A stretch of DNA of 64,000 bases from Mannheimia bovis (GCF_014541205.1 NZ_CP061280.1:1008798-1072797); one strand, 5' to 3'. Counted from the stretch's first letter, positions 8,953 through 17,911 are shown. Notes: generated by a model from the sequence alone, not told the origin. Translations and numbers: made by a program.

Positions 8953-10014
8953 ATGAACACTGTATTTAATCAAGATAGCGTCCATAACGTTAATATTCAA
9001 GATGAAAAGGTATTACTTACCCCACAAGAATTGAAACAAGAGTTTCCTTTGCCGGAACATTTACGCAAACAAATTGAACGTTCACGCAAAGAGATCTCTG
9101 ATATTATCCACAGACGTGATAAACGCCAATTAATTGTGATTGGACCTTGTTCTATTCACGATCCAATCGCCGCCATTGAATACGGCAAAAAACTTAAGGC
9201 ACTTTCAGACCAAGTAAGTGATAAGCTCTACATCGTAATGCGTGTTTATTTTGAAAAACCTCGCACAACAGTAGGCTGGAAAGGTTTAATTAACGACCCT
9301 AAAATAGACGGCTCTTTTGATGTTGAAACAGGGCTGCGTATTGGGCGTAAACTCTGCCTTGATTTAGCAGAACTCGGTTTACCGCTTGCAACGGAAGCTT
9401 TAGATCCAATGACGCCACAATATCTTGCCGATTTATTCAGTTGGTCTGCGATTGGTGCAAGAACGACAGAATCGCAAACCCACCGTGAATTAGCTTCAGG
9501 TTTATCAATGGCGGTTGGCTTTAAAAACGGTACGGACGGTGGTTTAGCGGTTGCTCTGAATGCAATGCAATCTTCCGCCCAAAGTCATCGTTTTATCGGT
9601 ATTAACCAAAAAGGGCAGGTAACTCTACTCAAAACAAAAGGCAATGCGGACGGACATATTATTTTACGTGGTGGCAAAACGCCAAATTATGAAAAACAAT
9701 ACGTTGATGACTGCGAATGGGTACTAAAACAGGCAAACTTACCTACGGCAATTATGATCGATTGTAGCCACGGCAATTCAAATAAAGACTACCGTCGCCA
9801 GCCGATTGTGGCAGAGAATGTACTGGAGCAACTATTGGCAGGTAATACGTCGATTATCGGTTTAATGATTGAAAGTAATTTACACGCGGGCAATCAGTCA
9901 TCAGAATTACCGTTTAGCGAGATGAAATACGGTGTTTCCATTACTGATGCTTGCATTGACTGGCAAACGACAGAAGATCTCTTAACGAATTTTGTAGAAA
10001 AATTGCGTGATTAA
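8953..10014 (+). CDS. aroG: 3-deoxy-7-phosphoheptulonate synthase
   Basis: The product is 353 residues, a class I DAHP synthase condensing phosphoenolpyruvate and erythrose 4-phosphate, the first committed step of the shikimate pathway. Family motifs are present: LIVIGPCSIHDP, MRVYFEKPRTTVGWKGLIND, the GARTTESQTHRELASGLS block, and IMIDCSHGNS near the C-terminus. It is closest to AroG (phenylalanine-sensitive), although the allosteric class cannot be proved by eye. The ribosome site AAGGA precedes the ATG. It is followed by tyrA after about 55 bases with a USS in between, so aromatic biosynthesis genes are paired here under a possible TyrR operator. Confidence 0.94.
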   Translation: MNTVFNQDSVHNVNIQDEKVLLTPQELKQEFPLPEHLRKQIERSRKEISDIIHRRDKRQLIVIGPCSIHDPIAAIEYGKKLKALSDQVSDKLYIVMRVYFEKPRTTVGWKGLINDPKIDGSFDVETGLRIGRKLCLDLAELGLPLATEALDPMTPQYLADLFSWSAIGARTTESQTHRELASGLSMAVGFKNGTDGGLAVALNAMQSSAQSHRFIGINQKGQVTLLKTKGNADGHIILRGGKTPNYEKQYVDDCEWVLKQANLPTAIMIDCSHGNSNKDYRRQPIVAENVLEQLLAGNTSIIGLMIESNLHAGNQSSELPFSEMKYGVSITDACIDWQTTEDLLTNFVEKLRD

Positions 10015-10069
10015 TCATTTGCAAAAAATTATCCAAAAATGACCGCTTGTTTTTACGTTGGTAAGAAAT

Positions 10070-11191
10070 ATGAACCCATTAGCTCCGTTACGCGAACAAA
10101 TTGACCAAGTCGATCAACAACTTATTAAATTGCTGTCTCAGCGTTTGGCACTTGTGGCAGAAGTCGGGAAAGTGAAATCAGAACACGGTATTCCTGTGTA
10201 TGCTCCTGATCGAGAAACTGTGATGATTGCTGCCCGCCGAGAAGAAGCAGAAAAACAAGGAATTCCTGCCGATTTGATTGAAGATGTGCTACGCCGTGTA
10301 ATGCGTGAATCTTATGCCAATGAAAACAAGCACGGCTTCAAAAGAGTCAATTCTAACATTCAAAAAATCGTGATTGTTGGCGGTAAAGGGAAATTAGGGG
10401 GATTATTCGGTAATTATTTAACCTTATCCGGCTATAATGTTGAAGCATTAGGGCGTGATGATTGGGGAAATGCCAATCACATTTTAGCGAATGCAGATGT
10501 AGTCATTGTGTGTGTGCCGATTGCCAATACCTTAGAAACCATCGAGCGTTTAAAGCCCTACTTAACTGAAAATATGATTTTGGCAGATTTAACCTCGGTT
10601 AAACATCAACCACTGCAAAAAATGCTGGAAGTGCATAATGGAGCGGTAGTTGGCTTACACCCAATGTTCGGACCGGATATTGCGAGTCAAGCAAAACAAG
10701 TTATTGCTTGCTGTAATGGGCGTTACCCTGAGCGTTATGAATGGTTGATTGAACAAATGAAAATTTGGGGAGCGAAAATCGAACAGATTGAAGCAGCAGA
10801 ACACGACCACGCAATGACGTATATTCAAGCGTTACGCCACTTTTCAACTTTTGTATTCGGGCTACACCTTTCCCGTCAGCCTATACAATTGTCGCAATTA
10901 TTGGCGTTATCCTCTCCAATTTACCGATTAGAATTAGCGATGATCGGGCGTTTATTTGCCCAAGACGGTAGCCTATACGCAGATATTATTGCTGATAAAC
11001 CGGAAAATATAGACATTATTGAATCACTCAAAGAGAGCTTTGAACAAGGTCTGGATTTCTTCAAACGTAATGATAAAGCGGCTTTTATTCAAGCTTTTGA
11101 AGAGGTGCATCATTGGTTTGGGGATTATTCCGAACAGTTCCTCAAAGAAAGCCGTATTTTGCTACAACAGGCTCACGATTCAAGAAGATAA
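10070..11191 (+). CDS. tyrA: Bifunctional chorismate mutase / prephenate dehydrogenase
   Basis: The product is 373 residues, the T-protein of tyrosine synthesis. The AroQ-type chorismate mutase domain occupies residues 1 to about 90 (LREQIDQVDQQLIKLLSQR, then DLIEDVLRRVMRESY). The NAD-binding prephenate dehydrogenase domain follows, with IVIVGGKGKLGGLFG at about 100-114 and the conserved GLHPMFGPD. The frame can start at a TTG at 10058, but the ATG at 10070 has a good ribosome site (GGTAAG) and matches the family N-terminus. A USS lies at 10042-10050 between aroG and tyrA. Confidence 0.94.
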   Translation: MNPLAPLREQIDQVDQQLIKLLSQRLALVAEVGKVKSEHGIPVYAPDRETVMIAARREEAEKQGIPADLIEDVLRRVMRESYANENKHGFKRVNSNIQKIVIVGGKGKLGGLFGNYLTLSGYNVEALGRDDWGNANHILANADVVIVCVPIANTLETIERLKPYLTENMILADLTSVKHQPLQKMLEVHNGAVVGLHPMFGPDIASQAKQVIACCNGRYPERYEWLIEQMKIWGAKIEQIEAAEHDHAMTYIQALRHFSTFVFGLHLSRQPIQLSQLLALSSPIYRLELAMIGRLFAQDGSLYADIIADKPENIDIIESLKESFEQGLDFFKRNDKAAFIQAFEEVHHWFGDYSEQFLKESRILLQQAHDSRR

Positions 11192-11211
11192 ATGTCGGTT
11201 AAGATGAAATT

Positions 11212-11559
11212 ATGCGTTATTCTGCTTATGGGGCATATAATAATGTTTATAAGAAAAATGAAATTGTTAAAGAGAAAAACGAGCAACTAACACCTAATTT
11301 TGCATCTTTGGAAGTAATTTTACAAAAAATGAAAAATAAAGAGCCTGTAACAAGTGATGAAAAACAGTTTGCCTTAGATGAATTATCTAAACAAGGGAAA
11401 TCATTAGGAGATATTAAAGAGGAATATCCGCAATTAGATAATCTTGTGGCAAAAGAACATCAGGCGGTCGCATTTAATCAAGAAAATAAAAATGAGCAAA
11501 CGAAAGAGCAAGTTGCAGAAAATATATTAAATCAAAAGAGTATTGAGGTTGGAATATAA
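11212..11559 (+). CDS. Hypothetical charged helical protein
   Basis: The product is 115 residues, unrecognised. It is rich in Lys, Glu, Asn and Gln (NEIVKEKNEQL, NQENKNEQTKEQVAENIL) with no signal peptide or membrane segment, so it is probably cytosolic and largely helical or disordered. It starts 20 bases after tyrA, on the same strand, and ends at a strong terminator, so it may be co-transcribed with tyrA. Base use is more AT-rich than in tyrA. No strong ribosome site is obvious before the ATG. Confidence 0.55.
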   Translation: MRYSAYGAYNNVYKKNEIVKEKNEQLTPNFASLEVILQKMKNKEPVTSDEKQFALDELSKQGKSLGDIKEEYPQLDNLVAKEHQAVAFNQENKNEQTKEQVAENILNQKSIEVGI

Positions 11560-11588
11560 TAAAAGCGGGTTTAACCCGCTTTTATTAT
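11559..11588. terminator. Terminator after the 115-residue hypothetical gene
   Basis: AATAAAAGCGGG and CCCGCTTTTATT form a perfect 12-bp stem around TTTAA. It can act in both directions, because the next gene converges on it. Confidence 0.88.
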
Positions 11589-11643
11589 TCTTCATATAGT
11601 TTTAAGTTTTTTAGAATTTGAGTAGAAAAATTAATTTCATTTC

Positions 11644-12123
11644 TTAATTGGTCAAATTCAGGTTACCTTCTATTTTTAAGAAGTAATCTAAAAATTGATA
11701 TTTAAACGCTCGCTGAATGTTTTTAATTTGGGAATCATATTGGAAAAGCATTTCAGGGTTATAACCATCTAAATAAATGGTTTTACGCATTGGTTTTAAA
11801 GTTTGTAAATTTTCAATAAAGATTTTTGTCATCTTAATGATATCGCTTTCAGATTTATTTTCTTGCTTTAAGAATTTATTTAATGCTATTTCAATAAGAG
11901 TATAGGTACGAGCAGATTTCATAACGAAATTCCATTCAGGTGTCTTAATTGCTTTTCGCTCGCTATTGACGATTTCATATTGGGTTTTACCATCATTGGG
12001 GAAAGCAGGACCTTTTACCGTAATCTTACCAAATTCAGGGTCGATAAAGGTATCGCCAATTTTAGCGTGTGCGGTAGTTGTTGTGGCTAATGCAAGTAGT
12101 GCAATCGTAATAAGTTTTTTCAT
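11644..12123 (-). CDS. Putative periplasmic protein, unknown function
   Basis: The product is 159 residues starting MKKLITIALLALATTTTAHA, a clear Sec signal peptide with cleavage expected after about residue 20. The mature part has Asp/Gly-rich segments (IGDTFIDPEFGKITVKGP) and then a long charged helical region. No family is recognised. The ATG at 12123 is preferred over 12135 because GGAG lies 6 bases before it and the signal peptide then begins cleanly. It is the first of three small minus-strand genes in an AT-rich patch. Confidence 0.6.
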   Translation of the reverse strand: MKKLITIALLALATTTTAHAKIGDTFIDPEFGKITVKGPAFPNDGKTQYEIVNSERKAIKTPEWNFVMKSARTYTLIEIALNKFLKQENKSESDIIKMTKIFIENLQTLKPMRKTIYLDGYNPEMLFQYDSQIKNIQRAFKYQFLDYFLKIEGNLNLTN

Positions 12124-12201
12124 AATGGGCTCCATTTTTAATGGGTAATCTTTATTTTAATAAAAAAGTTTTGTGCATTTGGGAATATGGGCGGTATCTT
12201 G

Positions 12202-12534
12202 TTATTTGTAGGTTATTTCAATAGTTTCATTTGTTTCAGTTTTCCTTTTCTTGTTTATGACTTTAGATTTTGTTTCCTGTTTGTTTTTTCTTTCCTTTCC
12301 AATTAAATTAAATAAATTTCCAAAGAAAAATATTGAGATGTTAAGGAAGATTATTGATATGGTTTTAAGTAAAATAGATAAATTGGTCTTGTTAGTATAG
12401 GTGTTTTGGTTGTCTTGTGTTATTAATGTTTCTTGAGCGTCAATGTAGCTGTATAATCCAAACAAGAATACGATAAAAAATATACAGAAGATACTTTTTG
12501 GGGATATATCTATATTTAGTTTGTATTCTCCCAT
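12202..12534 (-). CDS. Orphan membrane protein, possible 3' part of a frameshifted gene
   Basis: The product is 110 residues with two hydrophobic stretches (IFCIFFIVFLFGLYSYI and ISIIFLNISIFFFGNLF) and a basic Lys-rich tail. The only start, an ATG inside CATAAAAATGGG, has no ribosome site. The upstream ORF (12440-12736) runs into it in another frame. Removing one A from the five-A run at about 12535-12539 would fuse the two into one membrane protein of about 177 residues. No family is recognised. Confidence 0.4.
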   Translation of the reverse strand: MGEYKLNIDISPKSIFCIFFIVFLFGLYSYIDAQETLITQDNQNTYTNKTNLSILLKTISIIFLNISIFFFGNLFNLIGKERKNKQETKSKVINKKRKTETNETIEITYK

Positions 12535-12736
12535 TTTTATGTAATGAAATTGTTAGCAAACAGTGTGAAATTAAAAGTAAAGATAATGTTTTACAATCAA
12601 TATCTTTAAGATATTCTATAGATGTTGTGTAATTCACAAGGAGTTTATTTATTAACAGAATAGATTCTATTGCCAAGATCAATATGTTTATCCAAAATAA
12701 TAGTGTTGATAGGGATTTCAGTTTTATTGGTTCCAT
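12440..12736 (-). CDS. Orphan membrane protein, possible 5' part of a frameshifted gene
   Basis: The product is 98 residues from the ATG at 12736 with a GAGA purine stretch upstream. One strong N-terminal membrane segment (LFWINILILAIESILLI) and a second (LSLLLISHCLLTISL) are seen. After residue 66 the chain becomes basic and aromatic and reads the next gene's DNA in the wrong frame, as expected after a frameshift. Very AT-rich and unlike neighbouring genes in base use; no family is recognised. Confidence 0.4.
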   Translation of the reverse strand: MEPIKLKSLSTLLFWINILILAIESILLINKLLVNYTTSIEYLKDIDCKTLSLLLISHCLLTISLHKNGRIQTKYRYIPKKYLLYIFYRILVWIIQLH

Positions 12737-12775
12737 AAATATAGTTCTCAAATAGGTCTAGATTAGAAATGTATT

Positions 12776-13226
12776 TTAAATCGTTTTTTTTCGTCAATAT
12801 CTATTCAAAAAAATAATCAGGAGTTTTTACAAAATCTCACTAATTGCCTGCACAAAAGTCCCCTAAATGCAAGCGTTAGCAGTGGTTTTGAAAGGGTTTT
12901 AGCTTATTGGCAGATCTGCATATTGCGACTTGGTTTGTGAGAGATCCTAAAATGCTTAATTGGTGGGTAATTAAAATAGCGTTTGAATAAATTTATTTAT
13001 TTTTAAATAAGGCTATTTTAATTATTATTTTTCAATAAGTGTTTTTAAAAATAAATAATAAAATAGATTTATGAATAATATATTCAATGGGGTAAATTAA
13101 GGCAGAGTAAATATAAAATTTATTTTTTATCCGCCTGATTTAATATTTCAATACCATTTATTTTAAAAATACGATTTGGAGGAACCAAATAGATGAGAGA
13201 ATATTTTTACAAATTTTTGCCATAAA
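12776..13226. other. AT-rich intergenic stretch with a possible gene remnant
   Basis: No complete gene is visible. Only 12892-12990 on the plus strand reads as a short open segment ending in DPKMLNWWVIKIAFE and a stop. It has no start codon or ribosome site and is cut off by stops upstream. The rest is very AT-rich with long A/T runs (12985-13170). This may be a decayed gene end next to recF. Confidence 0.3.
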
Positions 13227-14321
13227 TTAACCGCTTGCAAGTGGCTGAATATCACCGTTTTTCACTTCAAACAAGCGATCATCCGCCCTATCTTGCCACT
13301 GCATTTGATTAAGTTGATCTTGGGTAATTGCCGTAACAAACACTTGCGAGCCGTTTTCTCTTAAACGGTGGGCTAAAAGTTCACGTTTGGTTGGGTCAAG
13401 CTCTGAGGCGAAATCGTCAATCAAAAACAGGCATTGGCGTTGTTTTTGGGCGACTAAATGTTCCCCTTGTGCTAAGCGTAACGCACACATCAGTAATTTG
13501 AGTTGCCCGCGGGAAAGTACATCTTCTACCGGCAGTCCGTTCGCTTTAAAACGGAAATCCGCTTTTTGTGCCCCAATCATTGTGTAACCAATCGCTTTAT
13601 CACGCTCAAAGCCTTGTGCCAGAATTTCGGCATAATCCGCTCCCTTTTCCCAACCTTGATGAAAACTTAAGCCGATTTCTAATTCAGGCAAGAAAAATTG
13701 ACAGGTTTTCTCAATTTCAGGGCGGAGAGCTTCGGCATATTCCGCTCGCATTTGGCTCACTGCATAGGTGGTTTTCACCAGTTCAATATCCCACGCTTTT
13801 AGCTCTTGGTAAGAACGCGCTTGTTGCAAGGCAGAATTTCGCTGTTTTAATAAACGGCGTAGGTTAGTCCAATGGGTGTAGAAATCAGAATGTTGGTGGA
13901 ACAAGCCCCAATCCAAAAAGGCTCGGCGATAGCTCGGACCGCCGTTGAGTAGCGTTAAGCCCTCAGGCGTAATCACTTGCATTGGGAGTAACTGAGCGAG
14001 ATCAGCAATTTTATTGCCATCTTCGCCATTGATTTTCAGGGTAGTGTCGCCATTTCGAGATTTCTGAATGCCAACCGACCAACTATGTTGGGCTTCGTCA
14101 ATTTTGCCGTGTAAGACAAAATCATCACTATCATAATTAATGATGCGGTTGCTGATATGGCTTTTAAAGGAACGCCCGTGCCCGAGATAAAAAATGGCTT
14201 CCAACAGGCTGGTTTTACCGCTGCCGTTTGAGCCGACTAAAAAGTTAAAATGGGGGCTAAATGTCAAATCGGCACTTTGGATATTGCGGAAATGATTAAT
14301 CAGTAAACGGGTTAAAGCCAT
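13227..14321 (-). CDS. recF: DNA replication and repair protein RecF
   Basis: The product is 364 residues, an SMC-like ATPase that works with RecO and RecR to load RecA at gaps. It has the Walker A GSNGSGKT (residues 30-37) in FNFLVGSNGSGKTSLLEAI, the ABC-type signature SRGQLKLLMCALRLAQ, and Walker B CLFLIDDFASELD. The frame opens at 14336, but the ATG at 14321 gives the family start MALTRLLINHFRNIQ. recF is usually found beside dnaA and dnaN. Here it stands alone, divergent from ybaB-recR, its functional partner. The last codons read through a USS-like sequence. Confidence 0.95.
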   Translation of the reverse strand: MALTRLLINHFRNIQSADLTFSPHFNFLVGSNGSGKTSLLEAIFYLGHGRSFKSHISNRIINYDSDDFVLHGKIDEAQHSWSVGIQKSRNGDTTLKINGEDGNKIADLAQLLPMQVITPEGLTLLNGGPSYRRAFLDWGLFHQHSDFYTHWTNLRRLLKQRNSALQQARSYQELKAWDIELVKTTYAVSQMRAEYAEALRPEIEKTCQFFLPELEIGLSFHQGWEKGADYAEILAQGFERDKAIGYTMIGAQKADFRFKANGLPVEDVLSRGQLKLLMCALRLAQGEHLVAQKQRQCLFLIDDFASELDPTKRELLAHRLRENGSQVFVTAITQDQLNQMQWQDRADDRLFEVKNGDIQPLASG

Positions 14322-14333
14322 AAAGTGAGAATA

Positions 14334-14398
14334 CAAGCGGTTAAAAATGAGTGGTATTTTACCAAATTTGCAAAATTTTGGGAAAAATTAACCGCTTG
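14334..14398. repeat. Inverted USS pair in the recF/ybaB divergent region
   Basis: CAAGCGGTTAA (14334-14344) and TTAACCGCTTG (14388-14398) are perfect inverted copies. They lie between two divergent genes, so this pair is not a downstream terminator. Confidence 0.7.
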
Positions 14399-14462
14399 CA
14401 GATTAGACAAGCGTTCAGTAAAATGAACCGCTTATTTTATCGCTAAATTTAGAGGAAAAATT

Positions 14463-14801
14463 ATGTTTGGAAAAGGCGGTTTAGGTGGCTTAGGCGGCTT
14501 AATGAAACAGGCTCAGCAAATGCAAGAGCGTATGCAAAAAATGCAAGAAGAGATCGCACAATTAGAAGTAACAGGCGAGTCTGGAGCAGGTTTGGTGAAA
14601 ATAACCATTAATGGGGCACACAACTGCCGCCGTATTGAGATCGACCCATCATTAATGGAAGATGATAAAGAGATGGTGGAAGATTTAGTTGCAGCAGCGT
14701 TTAACGATGCCGTTCGCCGTGCAGAAGAAATGCAAAAAGAAAAAATGGCGAGTGTAACAGCAGGTATGCAATTACCACCGGGTATGAAATTCCCATTCTA
14801 A
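14463..14801 (+). CDS. ybaB: Nucleoid-associated protein YbaB/EbfC
   Basis: The product is 112 residues. The N-terminus [26 protein letters not shown], the acidic [23 protein letters not shown] segment and the C-terminal PPGMKFPF are typical of the dimeric tweezer-shaped DNA-binding YbaB/EbfC family. It binds DNA and sits directly upstream of recR (6 bases), as in most bacteria, although dnaX is not present here. Confidence 0.95.
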   Translation: MFGKGGLGGLGGLMKQAQQMQERMQKMQEEIAQLEVTGESGAGLVKITINGAHNCRRIEIDPSLMEDDKEMVEDLVAAAFNDAVRRAEEMQKEKMASVTAGMQLPPGMKFPF

Positions 14802-14807
14802 TTGAGT

Positions 14808-15413
14808 ATGCAAACCAGTCCTTTACTTGAAAATTTGATGGAAGCCTTACGGGCGTTGCCGGGCGTGGGCCCGAAGTCAGCACAGCGAATGGCGTATCAT
14901 CTGCTCCAGCGTAATCGTTCCGGCGGTGTGGGCTTAGCCAAGGCGTTAAGCGAGGCGATGAGCCATATCGGGCATTGTCAATCTTGCCGCACTTTTACTG
15001 AGGAAGAGGAATGCACGATTTGTAAAAATCCTCGCCGTCAGATGAGCGGGCAGCTTTGTGTGGTGGAAATGCCGGAAGATATTCAGGCGATTGAGCAAAC
15101 TGGGCAATTTTCAGGGCGTTATTTTGTGTTGATGGGGCATCTTTCCCCGATTGATGGCATTGGGCCTCGTGAAATTGGGCTGGATTTACTCCAACAGCGT
15201 TTGGAAAATGAATCATTCCACGAAGTGATTTTAGCCACTAATCCAACCATTGAGGGCGATGCGACGGCAAACTATATTGCTGAAATGTGTAAGATGTACA
15301 ACGTAAAAGCAACTAGAATTGCACACGGAGTGCCTGTTGGGGGTTCGCTTGAAATGGTAGATGGTACGACGCTTTCCCATTCATTTGCCGGGCGACGTGA
15401 TATTAGCTTTTAA
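14808..15413 (+). CDS. recR: Recombination mediator RecR
   Basis: The product is 201 residues. RecR forms a ring clamp and acts with RecF and RecO in RecA loading. The helix-hairpin-helix [18 protein letters not shown], the four-cysteine zinc site (CQSCRTF...CTIC), and the Toprim domain with [15 protein letters not shown] are all present, ending [15 protein letters not shown] at 14802 is possible, but the ATG at 14808 matches the family start [14 protein letters not shown]. It is translationally close-coupled to ybaB. Confidence 0.96.
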   Translation: MQTSPLLENLMEALRALPGVGPKSAQRMAYHLLQRNRSGGVGLAKALSEAMSHIGHCQSCRTFTEEEECTICKNPRRQMSGQLCVVEMPEDIQAIEQTGQFSGRYFVLMGHLSPIDGIGPREIGLDLLQQRLENESFHEVILATNPTIEGDATANYIAEMCKMYNVKATRIAHGVPVGGSLEMVDGTTLSHSFAGRRDISF

Positions 15414-15481
15414 AGTTATTTCGGTAAAAATGTAATTCTGATACAATTACTCAACTATTCTAAAATTGAGGTTAAACATAA

Positions 15482-15808
15482 ATGGAAACTATCGACAAAA
15501 TCAAACAACAAATCAGCGAAAACCCGATTCTACTTTATATGAAAGGTTCGCCAAAATTCCCATCTTGCGGTTTCTCTGCTCGTGCGGTGGAAGCAGTAAT
15601 TAACTGCCAAGTGCCTTTCGGCTATGTGGATATTTTAGCTAATCCGGACATTCGTGCTGAATTACCAAAATTCGCAAACTGGCCGACTTTCCCACAATTA
15701 TGGGTCGAGGGCGAATTAGTTGGCGGCTGCGACATCGTGTTAGAAATGTTCCAAAAAGGCGAGCTTCAAGCGTTGTTGAAAGAAACTGCAGAAAAACACG
15801 CAGCATAA
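15482..15808 (+). CDS. grxD: Monothiol glutaredoxin Grx4
   Basis: The product is 108 residues with the monothiol active site CGFS (Cys29-Ser32) in KGSPKFPSCGFSARAVEA, and the glutathione-binding WPTFPQLWVEGELVGGCDI. These proteins carry [2Fe-2S] clusters and deliver them to targets in iron-sulfur metabolism, often with BolA-type partners, rather than acting as general disulfide reductants. It is a single gene closed by a terminator. Confidence 0.96.
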   Translation: METIDKIKQQISENPILLYMKGSPKFPSCGFSARAVEAVINCQVPFGYVDILANPDIRAELPKFANWPTFPQLWVEGELVGGCDIVLEMFQKGELQALLKETAEKHAA

Positions 15809-15825
15809 TTCTTTAAAGTTAATCG

Positions 15826-15864
15826 TTAAGGCTCTTAAGTTAATTAAGAGCCTTAATTTTTTCT
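15826..15864 (+). terminator. Terminator after grxD
   Basis: TTAAGGCTCTTA and TAAGAGCCTTAA form a 12-bp stem with a 7-base loop, followed by a T run. Confidence 0.85.
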
Positions 15865-15954
15865 ATCTATTTCACGGAAAATTCTTACCTAGTCAGCTAT
15901 TTTGTTTTAGAATGTGGCAATTATTTCGCAACATAAAAATAAAAGGACACAACA

Positions 15955-16992
15955 ATGGCATTAAAAGATTTAGATTGGGCAAATTTAGGCTTTTCTTATA
16001 TCAAAACCGATTTCCGTTTTATCGCTCACTGGAAAAACGGGCAATGGAACGAGGGTGAGCTTACCACCGATAACACTCTGCATATTCACGAGGGTTCAAC
16101 CGCTTTACATTATGGGCAACAATGTTTTGAAGGCTTAAAAGCCTATCGTTGTAAAGATGGCTCAATTAACCTATTCCGCCCTGATCAAAATGCCGAGCGT
16201 ATGCAACGTACGGCAGATCGCCTATTAATGCCACGAGTGCCGACTGAGTTGTTTATTCGTGCTTGTAAAGAAGTAGTGAAAGCAAACCAAGATTGGTTAG
16301 GCCCTTACGGTTCAGGTGCGACCCTTTACTTACGTCCGTTTTTAATCGGCGTGGGGGAAAACATTGGGGTGAGAGCTGCACCGGAATTTATTTTCTCGGT
16401 ATTCTGCTGCCCGGTAGGAGCTTATTTCAAAGGTGGATTAGCTCCGTCTAACTTTATCACCACTGAATATGACCGTGCGGCTCCAATGGGAACAGGCGGC
16501 GTAAAAGTGGGCGGAAACTACGCAGCGAGTTTATTACCACACGAATTAGCCGTGGAAGAAAGCTCGGCAACCCGTAAATTTGCCGATGCGATTTATTTAG
16601 ACCCGAAAACCCACACCAAGATTGAAGAAGTAGGGGCGGCAAACTTCTTTGGTATCACTAAAGATAACAAATTTATCACGCCAATTTCAGAATCGATTTT
16701 ACCAAGTATTACCAAATACTCATTGCTCCATATTGCCAAAGAACGTTTAGGTATGGAAGCGATTGAAGGCGATGTGTATATCGACCAACTCGACCAGTTC
16801 GCAGAAGCCGGAGCCTGTGGTACTGCAGCGGTGATCACCCCTGTTGGCGGTATTCAACACAAAGATAAGTTCCACGTTTTCCATTCTGAAACGGAAGTAG
16901 GACCAATCACTCGCCGTTTATACGCTGAACTCACCGGAATTCAATTTGGTGACGTGGAAGCACCGGCAGGCTGGATTGTTAAAGTAGAATAA
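15955..16992 (+). CDS. ilvE: Branched-chain amino acid aminotransferase
   Basis: The product is 345 residues, a PLP fold-type IV aminotransferase that interconverts branched-chain amino acids and their 2-oxo acids with glutamate/2-oxoglutarate. The PLP lysine is Lys184 in [15 protein letters not shown]. The domain order and length (about 340-350) are those of the eukaryote-like class II BCAT ([21 protein letters not shown]), also found in H. influenzae, rather than the shorter E. coli IlvE of about 309 residues. It is a single gene with AAAAGGA as its ribosome site; ilv partners are not nearby. Confidence 0.92.
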   Translation: MALKDLDWANLGFSYIKTDFRFIAHWKNGQWNEGELTTDNTLHIHEGSTALHYGQQCFEGLKAYRCKDGSINLFRPDQNAERMQRTADRLLMPRVPTELFIRACKEVVKANQDWLGPYGSGATLYLRPFLIGVGENIGVRAAPEFIFSVFCCPVGAYFKGGLAPSNFITTEYDRAAPMGTGGVKVGGNYAASLLPHELAVEESSATRKFADAIYLDPKTHTKIEEVGAANFFGITKDNKFITPISESILPSITKYSLLHIAKERLGMEAIEGDVYIDQLDQFAEAGACGTAAVITPVGGIQHKDKFHVFHSETEVGPITRRLYAELTGIQFGDVEAPAGWIVKVE

Positions 16993-17056
16993 TATTTATA
17001 TCACGTACAAGTGGTCAAAAAATACCATTTTTTACCGCTTTATTTTTTAAGAAAAT

Positions 17057-17557
17057 ATGAAAAAGTTAATTTTTTTAGGTTTAGCCGCATTTGCATTAGC
17101 AGGTTGCTCATCAAGCATTTCTAATTCCAGCCAATTAATCGGCAACTGGAAATGCACGATTAATTATGACGATTTTAATATTAGCACGGTAGATAATTTT
17201 AAGTTTGCAGAAAACGGTAATATTATCAATCAAGGCACAATTAATTACCCGCTCCAAAAACCGATTTTTATTTATACTATACAACAAAATGGACGTTGGG
17301 ATTTACAGAATAATAAAATTGTTTATCGTGCAGTCACACAGTCATTACAACGCACTCATCGTGCTGAGATATGGGCTGAATTGCAGCGTGATCCTGCTTT
17401 ACAACAATTTGAAGAGAATTTATTTAGCTCCCTGTCTAATGATGAAAATAATAAAATCATTGAATTGACCGTAACGGATTTCTCTAATCAAAAAATGGAA
17501 ATCAAGCAAGAAATCAAAGGGCATAAAGCCTATAAAGGACAATGTGTAAAAAGCTAG
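17057..17557 (+). CDS. Small lipoprotein, unknown function
   Basis: The product is 166 residues starting MKKLIFLGLAAFALAGCSSS, with a lipobox LAGC and lipidation predicted at Cys17. The residue after Cys is Ser, so it is probably sorted to the outer membrane. The mature part starts with a GNWKCTINYDD motif of the kind seen in small lipocalin-like lipoproteins, but no family can be named safely. A Cys near the C-terminus (KGQCVKS) could pair with WKC. It is followed after 9 bases by a RidA-like gene, so the two may be co-transcribed. Confidence 0.7.
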   Translation: MKKLIFLGLAAFALAGCSSSISNSSQLIGNWKCTINYDDFNISTVDNFKFAENGNIINQGTINYPLQKPIFIYTIQQNGRWDLQNNKIVYRAVTQSLQRTHRAEIWAELQRDPALQQFEENLFSSLSNDENNKIIELTVTDFSNQKMEIKQEIKGHKAYKGQCVKS

Positions 17558-17566
17558 AGGAACAAT

Positions 17567-17911
17567 ATGATCCAACGTTTTGAAGTCGGTAGCCGTTTTT
17601 CAGAAGTGGCGGTGCACAATGGCGTGGCGTATTTAGCTGGGCAAGTGCCTCTTGACGACACCGCCGATGCCTACACTCAAACCCAGCAAGTGTTGTCAGA
17701 AATTGACAAATGGCTGGCAAAGGCGAATACAGACAAAAGCAAAATTTTAATGGCAACTGTCTATCTGCGTGAAATGGCAGACTACGCCGAAATGAACCGA
17801 GCGTGGGACGAATGGGTTGCCAAAAATAACGCTCCACCAAGAGCGGCTGTAGAAGCCAAACTCGCTAATCCAAACTGGAAAGTGGAAATCGTGGTCACGG
17901 CTGCTGTCTAG
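17567..17911 (+). CDS. RidA-family protein (YoaB type)
   Basis: The product is 114 residues, a RidA/YjgF/UK114-family trimer. Most relatives deaminate reactive enamine/imine intermediates. The sequence is closest to E. coli YoaB, not RidA itself: EVGSRFSEVAVHNGVAYLAGQVP at the start, LMATVYLREMADYAEMNRAWDEW in the middle and NPNWKVEIVVTAAV at the end. The conserved arginine of the active pocket is present in APPRAAVEAKL. A strong USS-pair terminator follows. Confidence 0.85.
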   Translation: MIQRFEVGSRFSEVAVHNGVAYLAGQVPLDDTADAYTQTQQVLSEIDKWLAKANTDKSKILMATVYLREMADYAEMNRAWDEWVAKNNAPPRAAVEAKLANPNWKVEIVVTAAV

